Source of the DNA: a bacterium
GTDB taxonomy: Bacteria; Desulfobacterota; GWC2-55-46; DRQE01
DNA length: 22,274 nucleotides
Direction of reading: 5' to 3'
NCBI GenBank assembly: GCA_027017505.1
Contig: JALUQR010000174.1
Location: 1-22,274 of the forward strand
Part shown: piece by piece, positions 14,918 through 21,776 of the stretch
Numbering within the stretch: position 1 is the first letter of the stretch
Layout of the letters: every line of letters starts with the position of its first letter
Notes under the pieces: generated by a model
Database searches by the model: none
What the model saw: the letters and a program-made list of their open reading frames with translations, nothing else
Told to the model about the DNA's origin: nothing
Made by a program: the position numbers and the translations under genes

Positions 14918-14941
14918 ATTAGAGTTTCTCTTCACGGTGGG

Positions 14942-15841
14942 CTATCTTCTCAGCTCACAATCCCTGCAGATGGGTATCATGTGAAATCTTCCCTGAAGAT
15001 GATATTCCCTTATTTTTCTGAGTTTCTCTCCGTTGAATATGTCCTTTATGCTCTGCCTGTTAACATCGCCGAGTATTACCTCGCCGTTATAGTCCATACA
15101 GCAGAGTGCAACCCTTCCATCCCACAGCACGGTAAATGTCTGCCATATGCGCGGGCATGGCAGTTGTCTTGCATCAAGGCCTTTTTCTCTGTGAAGACTG
15201 CCTGCCCAGTTATGGTAGCTCGTTATGTGCACCCCGTCCACCCTGTGTTTCCAGCGTCTTATAAAATCCTCCCTTTCAAAGTAGTTTCTCTCGGTTTCAA
15301 CGAATACCACCTCTATCCTCGGTGTCTCTTTACCCTGTCTTTCCCGTTCTTCCAGTAGCAGTTCTATGTTTTTTATCACCCTTTCGTAGCTCAGCCCCCT
15401 TCTTATGGCCTCGAATGTCTGGGGGGTGTTGCCGTCAATGCTTATCTTTATCTTTCCGAGGCCTGCGTCAATAAGCGAGCGTGCAAGTTCCCTTGTCATA
15501 ATACTCATATTGGTAAAGAGCCTTGTCTCCATACCCCTGTTGTGTGCGTATGCAACCTTTTCCACAAGTTTTTTATCCAGCATGGGCTCACCGAAGTTAT
15601 GCAGATGAAGCTTTTTTACCCTGTTGAGTGCACACTCGTCCACTATCTTTCTGAACAGCTCCATGCTCATAAACCCCAGGGGCCTTTTCATGAGCTCCCT
15701 CGTGCAGGTAATGCAGTTGGCGTTACAGTGGTTGGTGTTCTCCACCCTGACGGTTCTTGGAAACTCCACGATGCGGAACCCCTCAAGTATTGGAACCGTC
15801 TTTCTGACCATTCCCACAGCTATCCTGTAGAGTATGCCCAT
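14942..15841 (-). CDS. Radical SAM/SPASM protein in the LPS cluster (copy next to waaF)
   Basis: A 299-residue radical SAM enzyme. The [4Fe-4S]-SAM motif is C39-x3-C43-x2-C46 in NHCNANCITC. GEP (84-86) is the SAM-amino-binding motif, and KISIDG (132-137) follows in the barrel. The C-terminal SPASM-like domain holds C229, the CC pair C247/C248 in ALCCMDYNG, and C292/C295, enough for one auxiliary iron-sulfur cluster. It is clearly paralogous to the protein at 16846-17676 but has about 22 extra N-terminal residues that look amphipathic. It starts 1 bp after waaC (TGAgATG) and precedes waaF by 67 bp. Such proteins modify peptides, sugars or other small molecules by radical chemistry. Here an LPS or core-sugar substrate is inferred only from context. 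Confidence 0.88.
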   Translation of the reverse strand: MGILYRIAVGMVRKTVPILEGFRIVEFPRTVRVENTNHCNANCITCTRELMKRPLGFMSMELFRKIVDECALNRVKKLHLHNFGEPMLDKKLVEKVAYAHNRGMETRLFTNMSIMTRELARSLIDAGLGKIKISIDGNTPQTFEAIRRGLSYERVIKNIELLLEERERQGKETPRIEVVFVETERNYFEREDFIRRWKHRVDGVHITSYHNWAGSLHREKGLDARQLPCPRIWQTFTVLWDGRVALCCMDYNGEVILGDVNRQSIKDIFNGEKLRKIREYHLQGRFHMIPICRDCELRR

Positions 15842-15842
15842 C

Positions 15843-16844
15843 TCAGAGTAGCCTCCTTACACCTTCCATAACATCCTCTGGCTCTATAAGGTTCATGCAC
15901 CTCATGTCCCCGCATTCTCTTCTTCTGCAGGGTGAGCACTCAGCGGTCTTTTTCACCACAAATCTTTTTTCTGTAAATGGGCCTGTGTAGTCAGGATCTG
16001 TTGGGCCGAATATGGCAACCACCGCTTTATCGAGTGCAGAGGCAAGGTGCATGGTACCAGAGTCACAGCTTACAACCAGGTCTGCCTGTTTCAGAAGTCC
16101 CTTGAGTTCTGGAATGCCCGTTTTTCCTGCAAGGTTTATGGCCCTGTGGGTCATCCTCCTCTGGATGTGCTCTATGTAGGGGGCATCCTCCCTCAGGCCT
16201 GTGAACACAACGGTCGCACCGTATTCTTCAATTATCATATCACACAGAAGGGCAAACTTTGCTCCATCCCACATCTTGCTCTTCCATCTTGATGTGGGGC
16301 TTACCACAACAAGTGCCCTGGTGTTTCTGGCCACACCATTCAGAAGTACCCGTGCCCTTTCAATTTCTGCCTCTCTTACGGGTATGGAGAAGGCAGGCCT
16401 TCCCTTAAGTTTTCTTCCCGTAAGGGCCTCCACAACGGAGAGATTCTCCACAACCGCATGGGTGGCATCTCTCCTTTCGCCCATTATGTGGGTGTAGAAC
16501 AGTCTGCTACCCTCCCTTGTGTGTGGAAAACACACCCTCACAGGAGCACCTGAGAGATACCCTATAAGGGCACTCCTCAGGATACCCTGAAGGTCTATAA
16601 CGGTGTCCACCTTAAGGGCCCTTATCTTTCTTACAACCTCTATGATGCCCTTAAGCCCGCTGTTCTGATAGGGGATTATGTTGTCCACAAAATCGCAACC
16701 CTCAAGAAGCTCCACATAGTTATGCTTTACCACCCAGTTTATCTGCGAGCCTGGATGACACTGCTTAAGGTGCTCTATTGCTGGAAGGGAATTCACTATA
16801 TCCCCGAAGGAGCTGAACTTTACGATAAGGAAACTTCTGTTCAT
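15843..16844 (-). CDS. waaC: ADP-heptose:LPS heptosyltransferase I-like (WaaC-like)
   Basis: A 333-residue GT9 glycosyltransferase. FSSFGDIVNSLPAI (10-23) is the heptosyltransferase I form of the N-terminal motif. VSPTSRWKSKMW (181-192) binds the ADP-heptose phosphates, DSGTMHLA spans 261-268, and GPTDPDYTGPF follows. Cysteines C303, C306, C311 and C316 form a C-terminal cluster matching the one in waaF. It adds the first heptose to Kdo-lipid A, and length is normal. It is separated by one base from the radical SAM gene on each side (TAGaATG upstream and TGAgATG downstream), the tightest spacing in the cluster, so all three are probably co-translated. Assignment as WaaC rather than a WaaQ-type enzyme rests on motif form and is good but not certain. 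Confidence 0.88.
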   Translation of the reverse strand: MNRSFLIVKFSSFGDIVNSLPAIEHLKQCHPGSQINWVVKHNYVELLEGCDFVDNIIPYQNSGLKGIIEVVRKIRALKVDTVIDLQGILRSALIGYLSGAPVRVCFPHTREGSRLFYTHIMGERRDATHAVVENLSVVEALTGRKLKGRPAFSIPVREAEIERARVLLNGVARNTRALVVVSPTSRWKSKMWDGAKFALLCDMIIEEYGATVVFTGLREDAPYIEHIQRRMTHRAINLAGKTGIPELKGLLKQADLVVSCDSGTMHLASALDKAVVAIFGPTDPDYTGPFTEKRFVVKKTAECSPCRRRECGDMRCMNLIEPEDVMEGVRRLL

Positions 16845-16845
16845 T

Positions 16846-17676
16846 CTACCTTAACTTATCGCAGTTAAAACACATTGGTATTTTTTCGTATTCTCTTTTT
16901 CTGTGAATCTCGCGGAATCTCTGGTAGGCCTCTCCGTTCCACACATCCCGCACGCTTTCCTTTTTCAGGTCTCCCAGCACCACCCTGCCATTAAAGTCAT
17001 AACAGCAGGGTACCACGGTGCCATCCCAGAGCACCTGCATTATGGACTCTGTAACTATGGGGCACTTTCTGTCCTTCTTGTCCGTGCGGGGCCTGTTGAA
17101 CCTTCTGCCATAGCCATAGTTGTGAAGCCTCGCATAGGAGACCCTTGTTTTAAAACCCCACTGAAGAAAGAACCTCAAAAACCCGCCTATACTGCCTATG
17201 TACTTTACCGATATTATGGGTCTCTTTCTGCGAAGTCTCTTTTTGACCTCCAGAAGACGCTCCACATTTTTTTTGACCTCCTCAAAGGAAAGTCCCCTGT
17301 GGATTGCCTCGTACTCTGTCCTGTTGAGCCCGTAAAAGCTTATCTTGAGTTTATCAAGCCCGCTTTCCATAAGCTCCCTTGAGAGTTCTTCTGTAAGAAG
17401 CGAGCCATTTGTTACCATGAAGGTAAACGATATGCCCCTTTTTTTGGCATAGCTTATCTTTCTGAGGATGTCTCTATCGAGAAATGGTTCTCCATAGCCC
17501 TGAAGGTGTAGCTCCCTTGTGCCTCCTTCAACGAGCTGGTCCACGATACTGCAGAAAAATTCATAATCCATCGTGCCCTTTGGCCTTGTGAGCTGTTCCC
17601 TGGGGCATATGGTGCATACCGCATTGCAGAGGTTTGTATTTTCTATTCTGACCTCAAGAGGAAAGTCACCCACCAT
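16846..17676 (-). CDS. Radical SAM/SPASM protein in the LPS cluster (copy next to waaC)
   Basis: A 276-residue radical SAM enzyme that opens the LPS cluster. The cluster motif is C17-x3-C21-x2-C24 in NLCNAVCTIC, with GYGEP at 60-64 and KISFYG (111-116) in the barrel. SPASM-type cysteines are C205, C224/C225 in VPCCYDFNG, and C269/C272. It shares with the 14942-15841 protein the R-x-E-N-T-N approach to the first cluster and the WDG-x-V-x-x-CC-x-D-x-NG-x-V-x-LGD block. Segment 145-205 is rich in Lys and Arg, perhaps for anionic substrate or membrane contact. Its promoter (17685-17713) predicts a transcript starting at or next to the ATG, and no ribosome-binding site is present. The substrate is unknown; waaC follows after 1 bp. 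Confidence 0.88.
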   Translation of the reverse strand: MVGDFPLEVRIENTNLCNAVCTICPREQLTRPKGTMDYEFFCSIVDQLVEGGTRELHLQGYGEPFLDRDILRKISYAKKRGISFTFMVTNGSLLTEELSRELMESGLDKLKISFYGLNRTEYEAIHRGLSFEEVKKNVERLLEVKKRLRRKRPIISVKYIGSIGGFLRFFLQWGFKTRVSYARLHNYGYGRRFNRPRTDKKDRKCPIVTESIMQVLWDGTVVPCCYDFNGRVVLGDLKKESVRDVWNGEAYQRFREIHRKREYEKIPMCFNCDKLR

Positions 17677-17684
17677 AATCTATC

Positions 17685-17713
17685 AATATAACAGAAAAAA
17701 CGGGGTAAAACAA
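17685..17713 (-). promoter_or_regulatory. Predicted promoter of the LPS core cluster
   Basis: On the - strand, TTGTTT (17713-17708) and TATATT (17690-17685) are separated by 17 bp. The start site falls near 17678, only 1-3 nt before the ATG at 17676, so the first mRNA should be leaderless. The -35 hexamer overlaps the T-run of the upstream terminator at 17711-17734. Confidence 0.55.
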
Positions 17714-17734
17714 ACAAAAACCCTGCCCGCAGGG
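17711..17734 (-). terminator. Intrinsic terminator after the arg-dapL-folK block
   Basis: On the - strand, CCCTG-CGGG-CAGGG forms a 5-bp GC stem with a 4-nt loop (17734-17721), directly followed by TTTTTGTTTG (17720-17711). It lies about 20 bp after the stop codon of the YHS-like gene and separates that block from the LPS cluster. The stem is short but GC-only apart from one pair, and the T-run is strong. Confidence 0.7.
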
Positions 17735-17756
17735 GCTGGGTGTGTTCAGAGGGGAT

Positions 17757-18038
17757 TCAGTAGGGGTTGTTTATGGTATCCAGGAACTTCTGCCTGCACT
17801 CGCCACTGCAGAAGTAGTACTTTTTACCCATGTGTTCGTACTCAAGGGCAAGGCTCTTTGGTATGTACTTGAGACATATCTCATCGTAGACTGTTTCTTC
17901 CTCTGGCAGGTCTGAAGGTGGTGCGCTGTCCTGGCTACTGCGGGCCACTGAGGGCTTTTCATCCTGCTCTGTTATGAACTTTATAAGCCTGTAAGCTCCG
18001 TAGAGTGCTATCGCAAGAAATATTATCTTCAGTATCAT
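17757..18038 (-). CDS. Membrane-anchored YHS-like small protein
   Basis: A 93-residue protein with one N-terminal membrane helix (residues 2-18), a polar proline- and serine-rich linker (26-48), then a short C-terminal metal-binding-type domain. That domain reads D-x-I-C55, YIP, A-L near 63-65, GKKYYFCS with C77, then C81 and a final KFLD. This matches the YHS/TRASH-like pattern, in which cysteines bind metal. Position on the cytosolic or periplasmic side is not decided; the lysine- and arginine-containing flank after the helix suggests a cytosolic C-terminus. It overlaps folK by 4 bp and is followed by the terminator. A role in metal sensing or delivery is inference. Confidence 0.75.
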   Translation of the reverse strand: MILKIIFLAIALYGAYRLIKFITEQDEKPSVARSSQDSAPPSDLPEEETVYDEICLKYIPKSLALEYEHMGKKYYFCSGECRQKFLDTINNPY

Positions 18039-18529
18039 GGGTTGCTCACCTTCCTTGTCTTTTCGGTATCCTTACAGGCCTTAAGAAGCTCTCTAATGGT
18101 CTTTCCTGTAAGCGGGTCTATCCAGTCCGGGGCTATCTCTGCAAGTGGGACCAGCACGAACCTTCTTTTCTGCATCAGCGGGTGCGGGACCTTAAGTTTC
18201 TCATGGTCTATAATTTTATCTTCCCATAATATTATATCCAGGTCAATTGGTCTGGGGCTCCATCTTTCGCCCTCTGTTCTGCCAAGCTCCTTTTCTATGG
18301 ACTTAACAAGCCCCAGCATCTGCCATGGTGAAAGCCCTGTTAGGAGTTCCACCGCACAGTTTACAAAATCGGGCTGGGCCTTTCTGCCCCATGGAGATGT
18401 CTCGTAGAAGGAAGAGCACCTTACAACCCTTACATCCTCTGTCCTGTTGAGTCTTTCTATGGCATTCCTGCAGTTTTTTATCCTGTCAGAAAGGTTTGAA
18501 CCTATGGAAAGAAGCACCCTCTGTTGCAT
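18035..18529 (-). CDS. folK: 2-amino-4-hydroxy-6-hydroxymethyldihydropteridine pyrophosphokinase
   Basis: A 164-residue HPPK that transfers pyrophosphate from ATP to hydroxymethyl-dihydropterin in folate synthesis. Family marks are the opening SIGSNL (8-13), SSFYETSPWG (39-48), PDFVNCAVEL (53-62), the IEKELGR helix (78-84) and the signature RWSPRPIDLDII (89-100), in which D96 and D98 bind the two magnesium ions. PHPLMQKRRFVLVPLAEIAP follows. Length is normal. The start codon overlaps the last base of dapL, and the stop overlaps the YHS-like gene by 4 bp. The link with dapL and the arg genes is positional only. Confidence 0.95.
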   Translation of the reverse strand: MQQRVLLSIGSNLSDRIKNCRNAIERLNRTEDVRVVRCSSFYETSPWGRKAQPDFVNCAVELLTGLSPWQMLGLVKSIEKELGRTEGERWSPRPIDLDIILWEDKIIDHEKLKVPHPLMQKRRFVLVPLAEIAPDWIDPLTGKTIRELLKACKDTEKTRKVSNP

Positions 18530-19761
18530 CAGAACCTTAGTTTAAGTGCCTCAAGCCTTTTTTTCATCTCCTCGATGACCCTTTCTTCGTCCTTCTCATC
18601 CTTTGCGGTGAATGTGGCAGAGAACCTTAAGAAGCTTCCCGCATCATCCCATGGTACTGTTGATATGAGTGCCTCTTTTATGAGGTACTGTGACGCATCC
18701 TCTGCGGTGGCAAACTCGGTGGTGTCTGTTCCCCTGGGTGCCCTCACATAGAGGTAGAATGTGCCATCTGGCATACGGGCGGAAAAGCCTGCCTCACAGA
18801 GGGCTGACACCATAAGCCTCAGCCTTCTGCGGTACTTTGCCTTTATCTTCTCTGTAAGCTCTGGATGCTTCAGTGCATATATGCCTGCCTTCTGTATGGC
18901 TATGAACTGGCCTGAGTCAAAGTTGTCCTTAACATAGGCGAATGCCTTTATGACCCTTGGTGAGCCCACCAGGAATGCAAGGCGCCAGCCCGTCATGTTG
19001 TATGCCTTTGAGAAGGAGTGTATCTCCACGCCCACATCCTTTGCCCCTGGAACAGATAGAAAACTCAACGGCCTGCCATTGTAGCAGAGTGCGGAGTATG
19101 CTGCATCGTGCACCACCACTATGTTGTATTTTCTGGCAAGCTCCACCACCTCTTCAAAGAATTCCCTTGATGCACCCGCACCTGTGGGGTTGTTTGGATA
19201 GTTCAGATACAGAAGTTTTGCCCTCTTAAGGGTCTGCTCATCGAGTGTTGAAAAATCTGGCAGGAACCTGTTTTCCTCAAGCAGTGGCAGGTTGACCACC
19301 TGGCCTCCGTACCACTCTGTGTGTGTGGCCATAACTGGGTAGCCAGGGGTGGTCATGAGTGTAACATCGCCCTGGTCTATGAATCCTGCGGGCATCATCG
19401 CCAGTGCACACTTTGAGCCTATGGAGTGGATTACCTCTGTATGGGGGTCTATTCCGTCAACGCCGTAGACAGTCTTCATGTATTCTGCCACTGCAACCTT
19501 GAGCTCTTCTATGCCGTTGTCCGCATAGCCCCTGTTCTCTGGCTTTGCGCATTCCACCCTCAATGCCTCTATAACCATCTGCGGGGCAACCTCATCTGGC
19601 TCGCCAACGCCAAAGTCCAGAAGTTCCATATCGGGGTGTTTCTCTTTTGCCTCCCTCTTTGCCCGTTTTATCTTCTCGAACTTGTATACCCTTTCTTCGA
19701 GCCCGAACCTCTCTCCGCCTATCCTGCGGGAAAAAAGCCTCTGGATTGCGTCATCACCCAT
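18529..19761 (-). CDS. dapL: LL-diaminopimelate aminotransferase
   Basis: A 410-residue fold-type I aminotransferase of the DapL group, which converts tetrahydrodipicolinate directly to LL-diaminopimelate using glutamate and so bypasses the succinylase route to lysine and peptidoglycan. Marks are the N-terminal GVGEPDE (51-57), YADNGIEEL (79-87), YPNNPTGA (188-195), HDAAYS (218-223) and the Schiff-base lysine K252 in SFSKAYNMTGWR. The GEPDE and ADNGI sequences fit DapL rather than AspC. Other AspC-family activities (for example AlaA-like) remain possible. An AGGAGG element lies upstream of the ATG. It follows the FAH-family gene by 18 bp and abuts folK. Confidence 0.88.
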   Translation of the reverse strand: MGDDAIQRLFSRRIGGERFGLEERVYKFEKIKRAKREAKEKHPDMELLDFGVGEPDEVAPQMVIEALRVECAKPENRGYADNGIEELKVAVAEYMKTVYGVDGIDPHTEVIHSIGSKCALAMMPAGFIDQGDVTLMTTPGYPVMATHTEWYGGQVVNLPLLEENRFLPDFSTLDEQTLKRAKLLYLNYPNNPTGAGASREFFEEVVELARKYNIVVVHDAAYSALCYNGRPLSFLSVPGAKDVGVEIHSFSKAYNMTGWRLAFLVGSPRVIKAFAYVKDNFDSGQFIAIQKAGIYALKHPELTEKIKAKYRRRLRLMVSALCEAGFSARMPDGTFYLYVRAPRGTDTTEFATAEDASQYLIKEALISTVPWDDAGSFLRFSATFTAKDEKDEERVIEEMKKRLEALKLRF

Positions 19762-19779
19762 GGTCTCCTGCTACCTCCT

Positions 19780-20568
19780 TTAGCATGATGTAACTCTATT
19801 TACAAGGGTTCCTATGCCCTCTATCCTTACCTCCACCACATCGCCTGGCTTTACCTTGCCAACCCCTGAGGGTGTGCCAGTGGCTATAACATCACCTGGT
19901 AGAAGCGTCATCACATGTGAGATGAAACTTAAAAGCCTTCTTACAGGGAATATCATATCCGAGGTGGATGCACACTGGCGTTTTTCTCCGTTAAGATAGG
20001 TCTCTATGAGCACATTATCGGGGTTTATCTCGGTTTCTATCCACGGGCCCATCGGGGCAAATGTGTCAAACCCCTTTGCCCTTGTGTACTGAACATCCTT
20101 TTTCTGCAGGTCTCTTGCGGTAACATCGTTAAAACAGGTGTATCCAAGTATGTATCTGTGGGCGTCCTCTTCTGCCACATTCTTTGCCCTTCTGCTTATA
20201 ACCACTGCAAGCTCGCCCTCGTAATCCACCCTTCTTGACATATGAGCAGGATACACTATCTCTTCTTCGTGCCCTATTACAGCGGTTGATGGTTTCATAA
20301 AGAGCATGGGTTCTTCTGGCAGGGTCTTGTTGAACTCATCTGCGTGTTCCCTGTAGTTAAGCCCTATGGCTATTATCTTTGATGGTAGCACGGGTGGAAG
20401 AATCTCAAGCTCCTTGAGGGCAAACTCCTCTGAGCCCTTTTCTGGCATAAGGGAGTCCCTCTCGATGGGTCTTGCAAGTGGGTCTTCCTCTGTGAGGGTG
20501 AAGACCCTTTCACCCTCTATTATGCCAGAGAATACCCTGTCTTCCTTTCTGAACCTGCCTATTCTCAT
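19780..20568 (-). CDS. Fumarylacetoacetate hydrolase family protein
   Basis: A 262-residue FAH-fold enzyme. The metal-binding triad is E117 and E119 in VDYEGELAVVI and D148 in CFNDVTARD. IAIGLNYREHADE (67-79) and KGFDTFAPMGP (165-175) are further family blocks, and the C-terminal GDVIATGTPSGVG closes the active site. Members hydrolyse or decarboxylate acyl-pyruvates and related 2-oxo acids, including oxaloacetate decarboxylation and 2-hydroxyhepta-2,4-diene-1,7-dioate isomerisation. The specific substrate cannot be read from sequence. It overlaps argG by 4 bp and is followed by dapL after 18 bp. A housekeeping role in clearing reactive 2-oxo acids beside amino-acid synthesis is plausible but inferred. 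Confidence 0.9.
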   Translation of the reverse strand: MRIGRFRKEDRVFSGIIEGERVFTLTEEDPLARPIERDSLMPEKGSEEFALKELEILPPVLPSKIIAIGLNYREHADEFNKTLPEEPMLFMKPSTAVIGHEEEIVYPAHMSRRVDYEGELAVVISRRAKNVAEEDAHRYILGYTCFNDVTARDLQKKDVQYTRAKGFDTFAPMGPWIETEINPDNVLIETYLNGEKRQCASTSDMIFPVRRLLSFISHVMTLLPGDVIATGTPSGVGKVKPGDVVEVRIEGIGTLVNRVTSC

Positions 20569-21776
20569 CTCTCTTTTTTCACCATGGAGTGGAGTTTCAG
20601 CCTCAGGGCATTGAGTTTTATAAACCCCTCCGCATCTTTCTGCTCATAGACGGTGTCTTCCTCGAATGTTGCGTAGTCAGGATGATACAGCGAACGGGGG
20701 GACTTTCTTCCCGCAACTATTATGTTACCCTTGTAGAGCTTGAGCCTTACCTCGCCTGTAACCCCTTTGAGTGCGTGGTCCACAAGGCGCTGTAGTGCCT
20801 CCCTTTCAGGAGAGAACCAGTAGCCGTAGTAGACAAGCTCTGAATAACGGGTTATAAGGCTATCCCTCAGGTGCATGAGCTCTCTATCCATTGTTATTGC
20901 CTCAAGTGCCCTTCTTGCGGTATGCAGCACCGTGCCACCTGGTGTTTCATACACACCACGGGACTTCATGCCCACAAACCTGTTTTCAACGCAGTCCACC
21001 CAGCCTATGGCGTTTCTGCCTGCTATACGGTTGAGCCTTGAAAGAAGCCCTGCGGGTGTAAGCCTTTTACCGTTAAGACTTACAGGGTCTCCATCCTCAA
21101 AGCCAATCCTCACATAGGTTGCCCTGTCAGGTGCCTTTTCAGGTGGCAGGGTAAGCACATGTGTTTCAGCAGGTGCCTCTTTTTCGACCTTCTCGAGCAC
21201 CCCACCCTCAAAGCTTATGTGAAAGAGGTTTCTATCAATACTGAAGGGCCGGTGTTTTGTCCTGCCCAGGGGTATACCCCTCTTTTTTGCGTATTCAAGA
21301 AGCTCTCTTCTTCCCTTAAACTGCCACTCACGCCACGGTGCTATGACCTTTATGTGCGGGTCTATGGAATAGTAGGTGAGCTCAAACCTCACCTGGTCGT
21401 TGCCCTTTCCAGTTGCACCATGTGCCACCGCATCTGCACCGTATGTTTTTGCAACCTCCATCTGTGCCTTTGCTATAAGCGGGCGTGCTATGGATGTGCC
21501 CAGCAGATACACACCCTCATACACCGCACTGGCTCTGAGCATGGGAAAGACAAAGTCCCTTACAAACTCCTCTCTGAGGTCCTCTATAACCACATCATCT
21601 GCTCCGCTCTTTATTGCCCTTTCTTTAAGTCCCTTAAGCTCAACGCCCTGGCCTATATCCGCAACAAAGGCAATAACCTGGCATCCATAGGTCTCCTTAA
21701 GCCAGCTTATTATTACCGATGTATCGAGCCCGCCCGAATAGGCAAGCACCACCTTTTTAACCCCATGTTTTTTCAT
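20565..21776 (-). CDS. argG: Argininosuccinate synthase
   Basis: A 403-residue enzyme joining citrulline and aspartate with ATP to give argininosuccinate. The N-type ATP pyrophosphatase loop AYSGGLDTS spans 12-20. The family signature HGATGKGNDQVRFE spans 119-132. Further marks are PWREW near 145-149, LGRTKHRPFSIDRNLFHIS (from about 170) and the GRKSPRSLYH C-terminal block. Length is typical of the common type I bacterial enzyme. It overlaps argF by 4 bp upstream and the FAH-family gene by 4 bp downstream, so it is translationally coupled to both. argH is not seen next to it, so the final step of the pathway must be encoded elsewhere. Confidence 0.97.
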   Translation of the reverse strand: MKKHGVKKVVLAYSGGLDTSVIISWLKETYGCQVIAFVADIGQGVELKGLKERAIKSGADDVVIEDLREEFVRDFVFPMLRASAVYEGVYLLGTSIARPLIAKAQMEVAKTYGADAVAHGATGKGNDQVRFELTYYSIDPHIKVIAPWREWQFKGRRELLEYAKKRGIPLGRTKHRPFSIDRNLFHISFEGGVLEKVEKEAPAETHVLTLPPEKAPDRATYVRIGFEDGDPVSLNGKRLTPAGLLSRLNRIAGRNAIGWVDCVENRFVGMKSRGVYETPGGTVLHTARRALEAITMDRELMHLRDSLITRYSELVYYGYWFSPEREALQRLVDHALKGVTGEVRLKLYKGNIIVAGRKSPRSLYHPDYATFEEDTVYEQKDAEGFIKLNALRLKLHSMVKKER

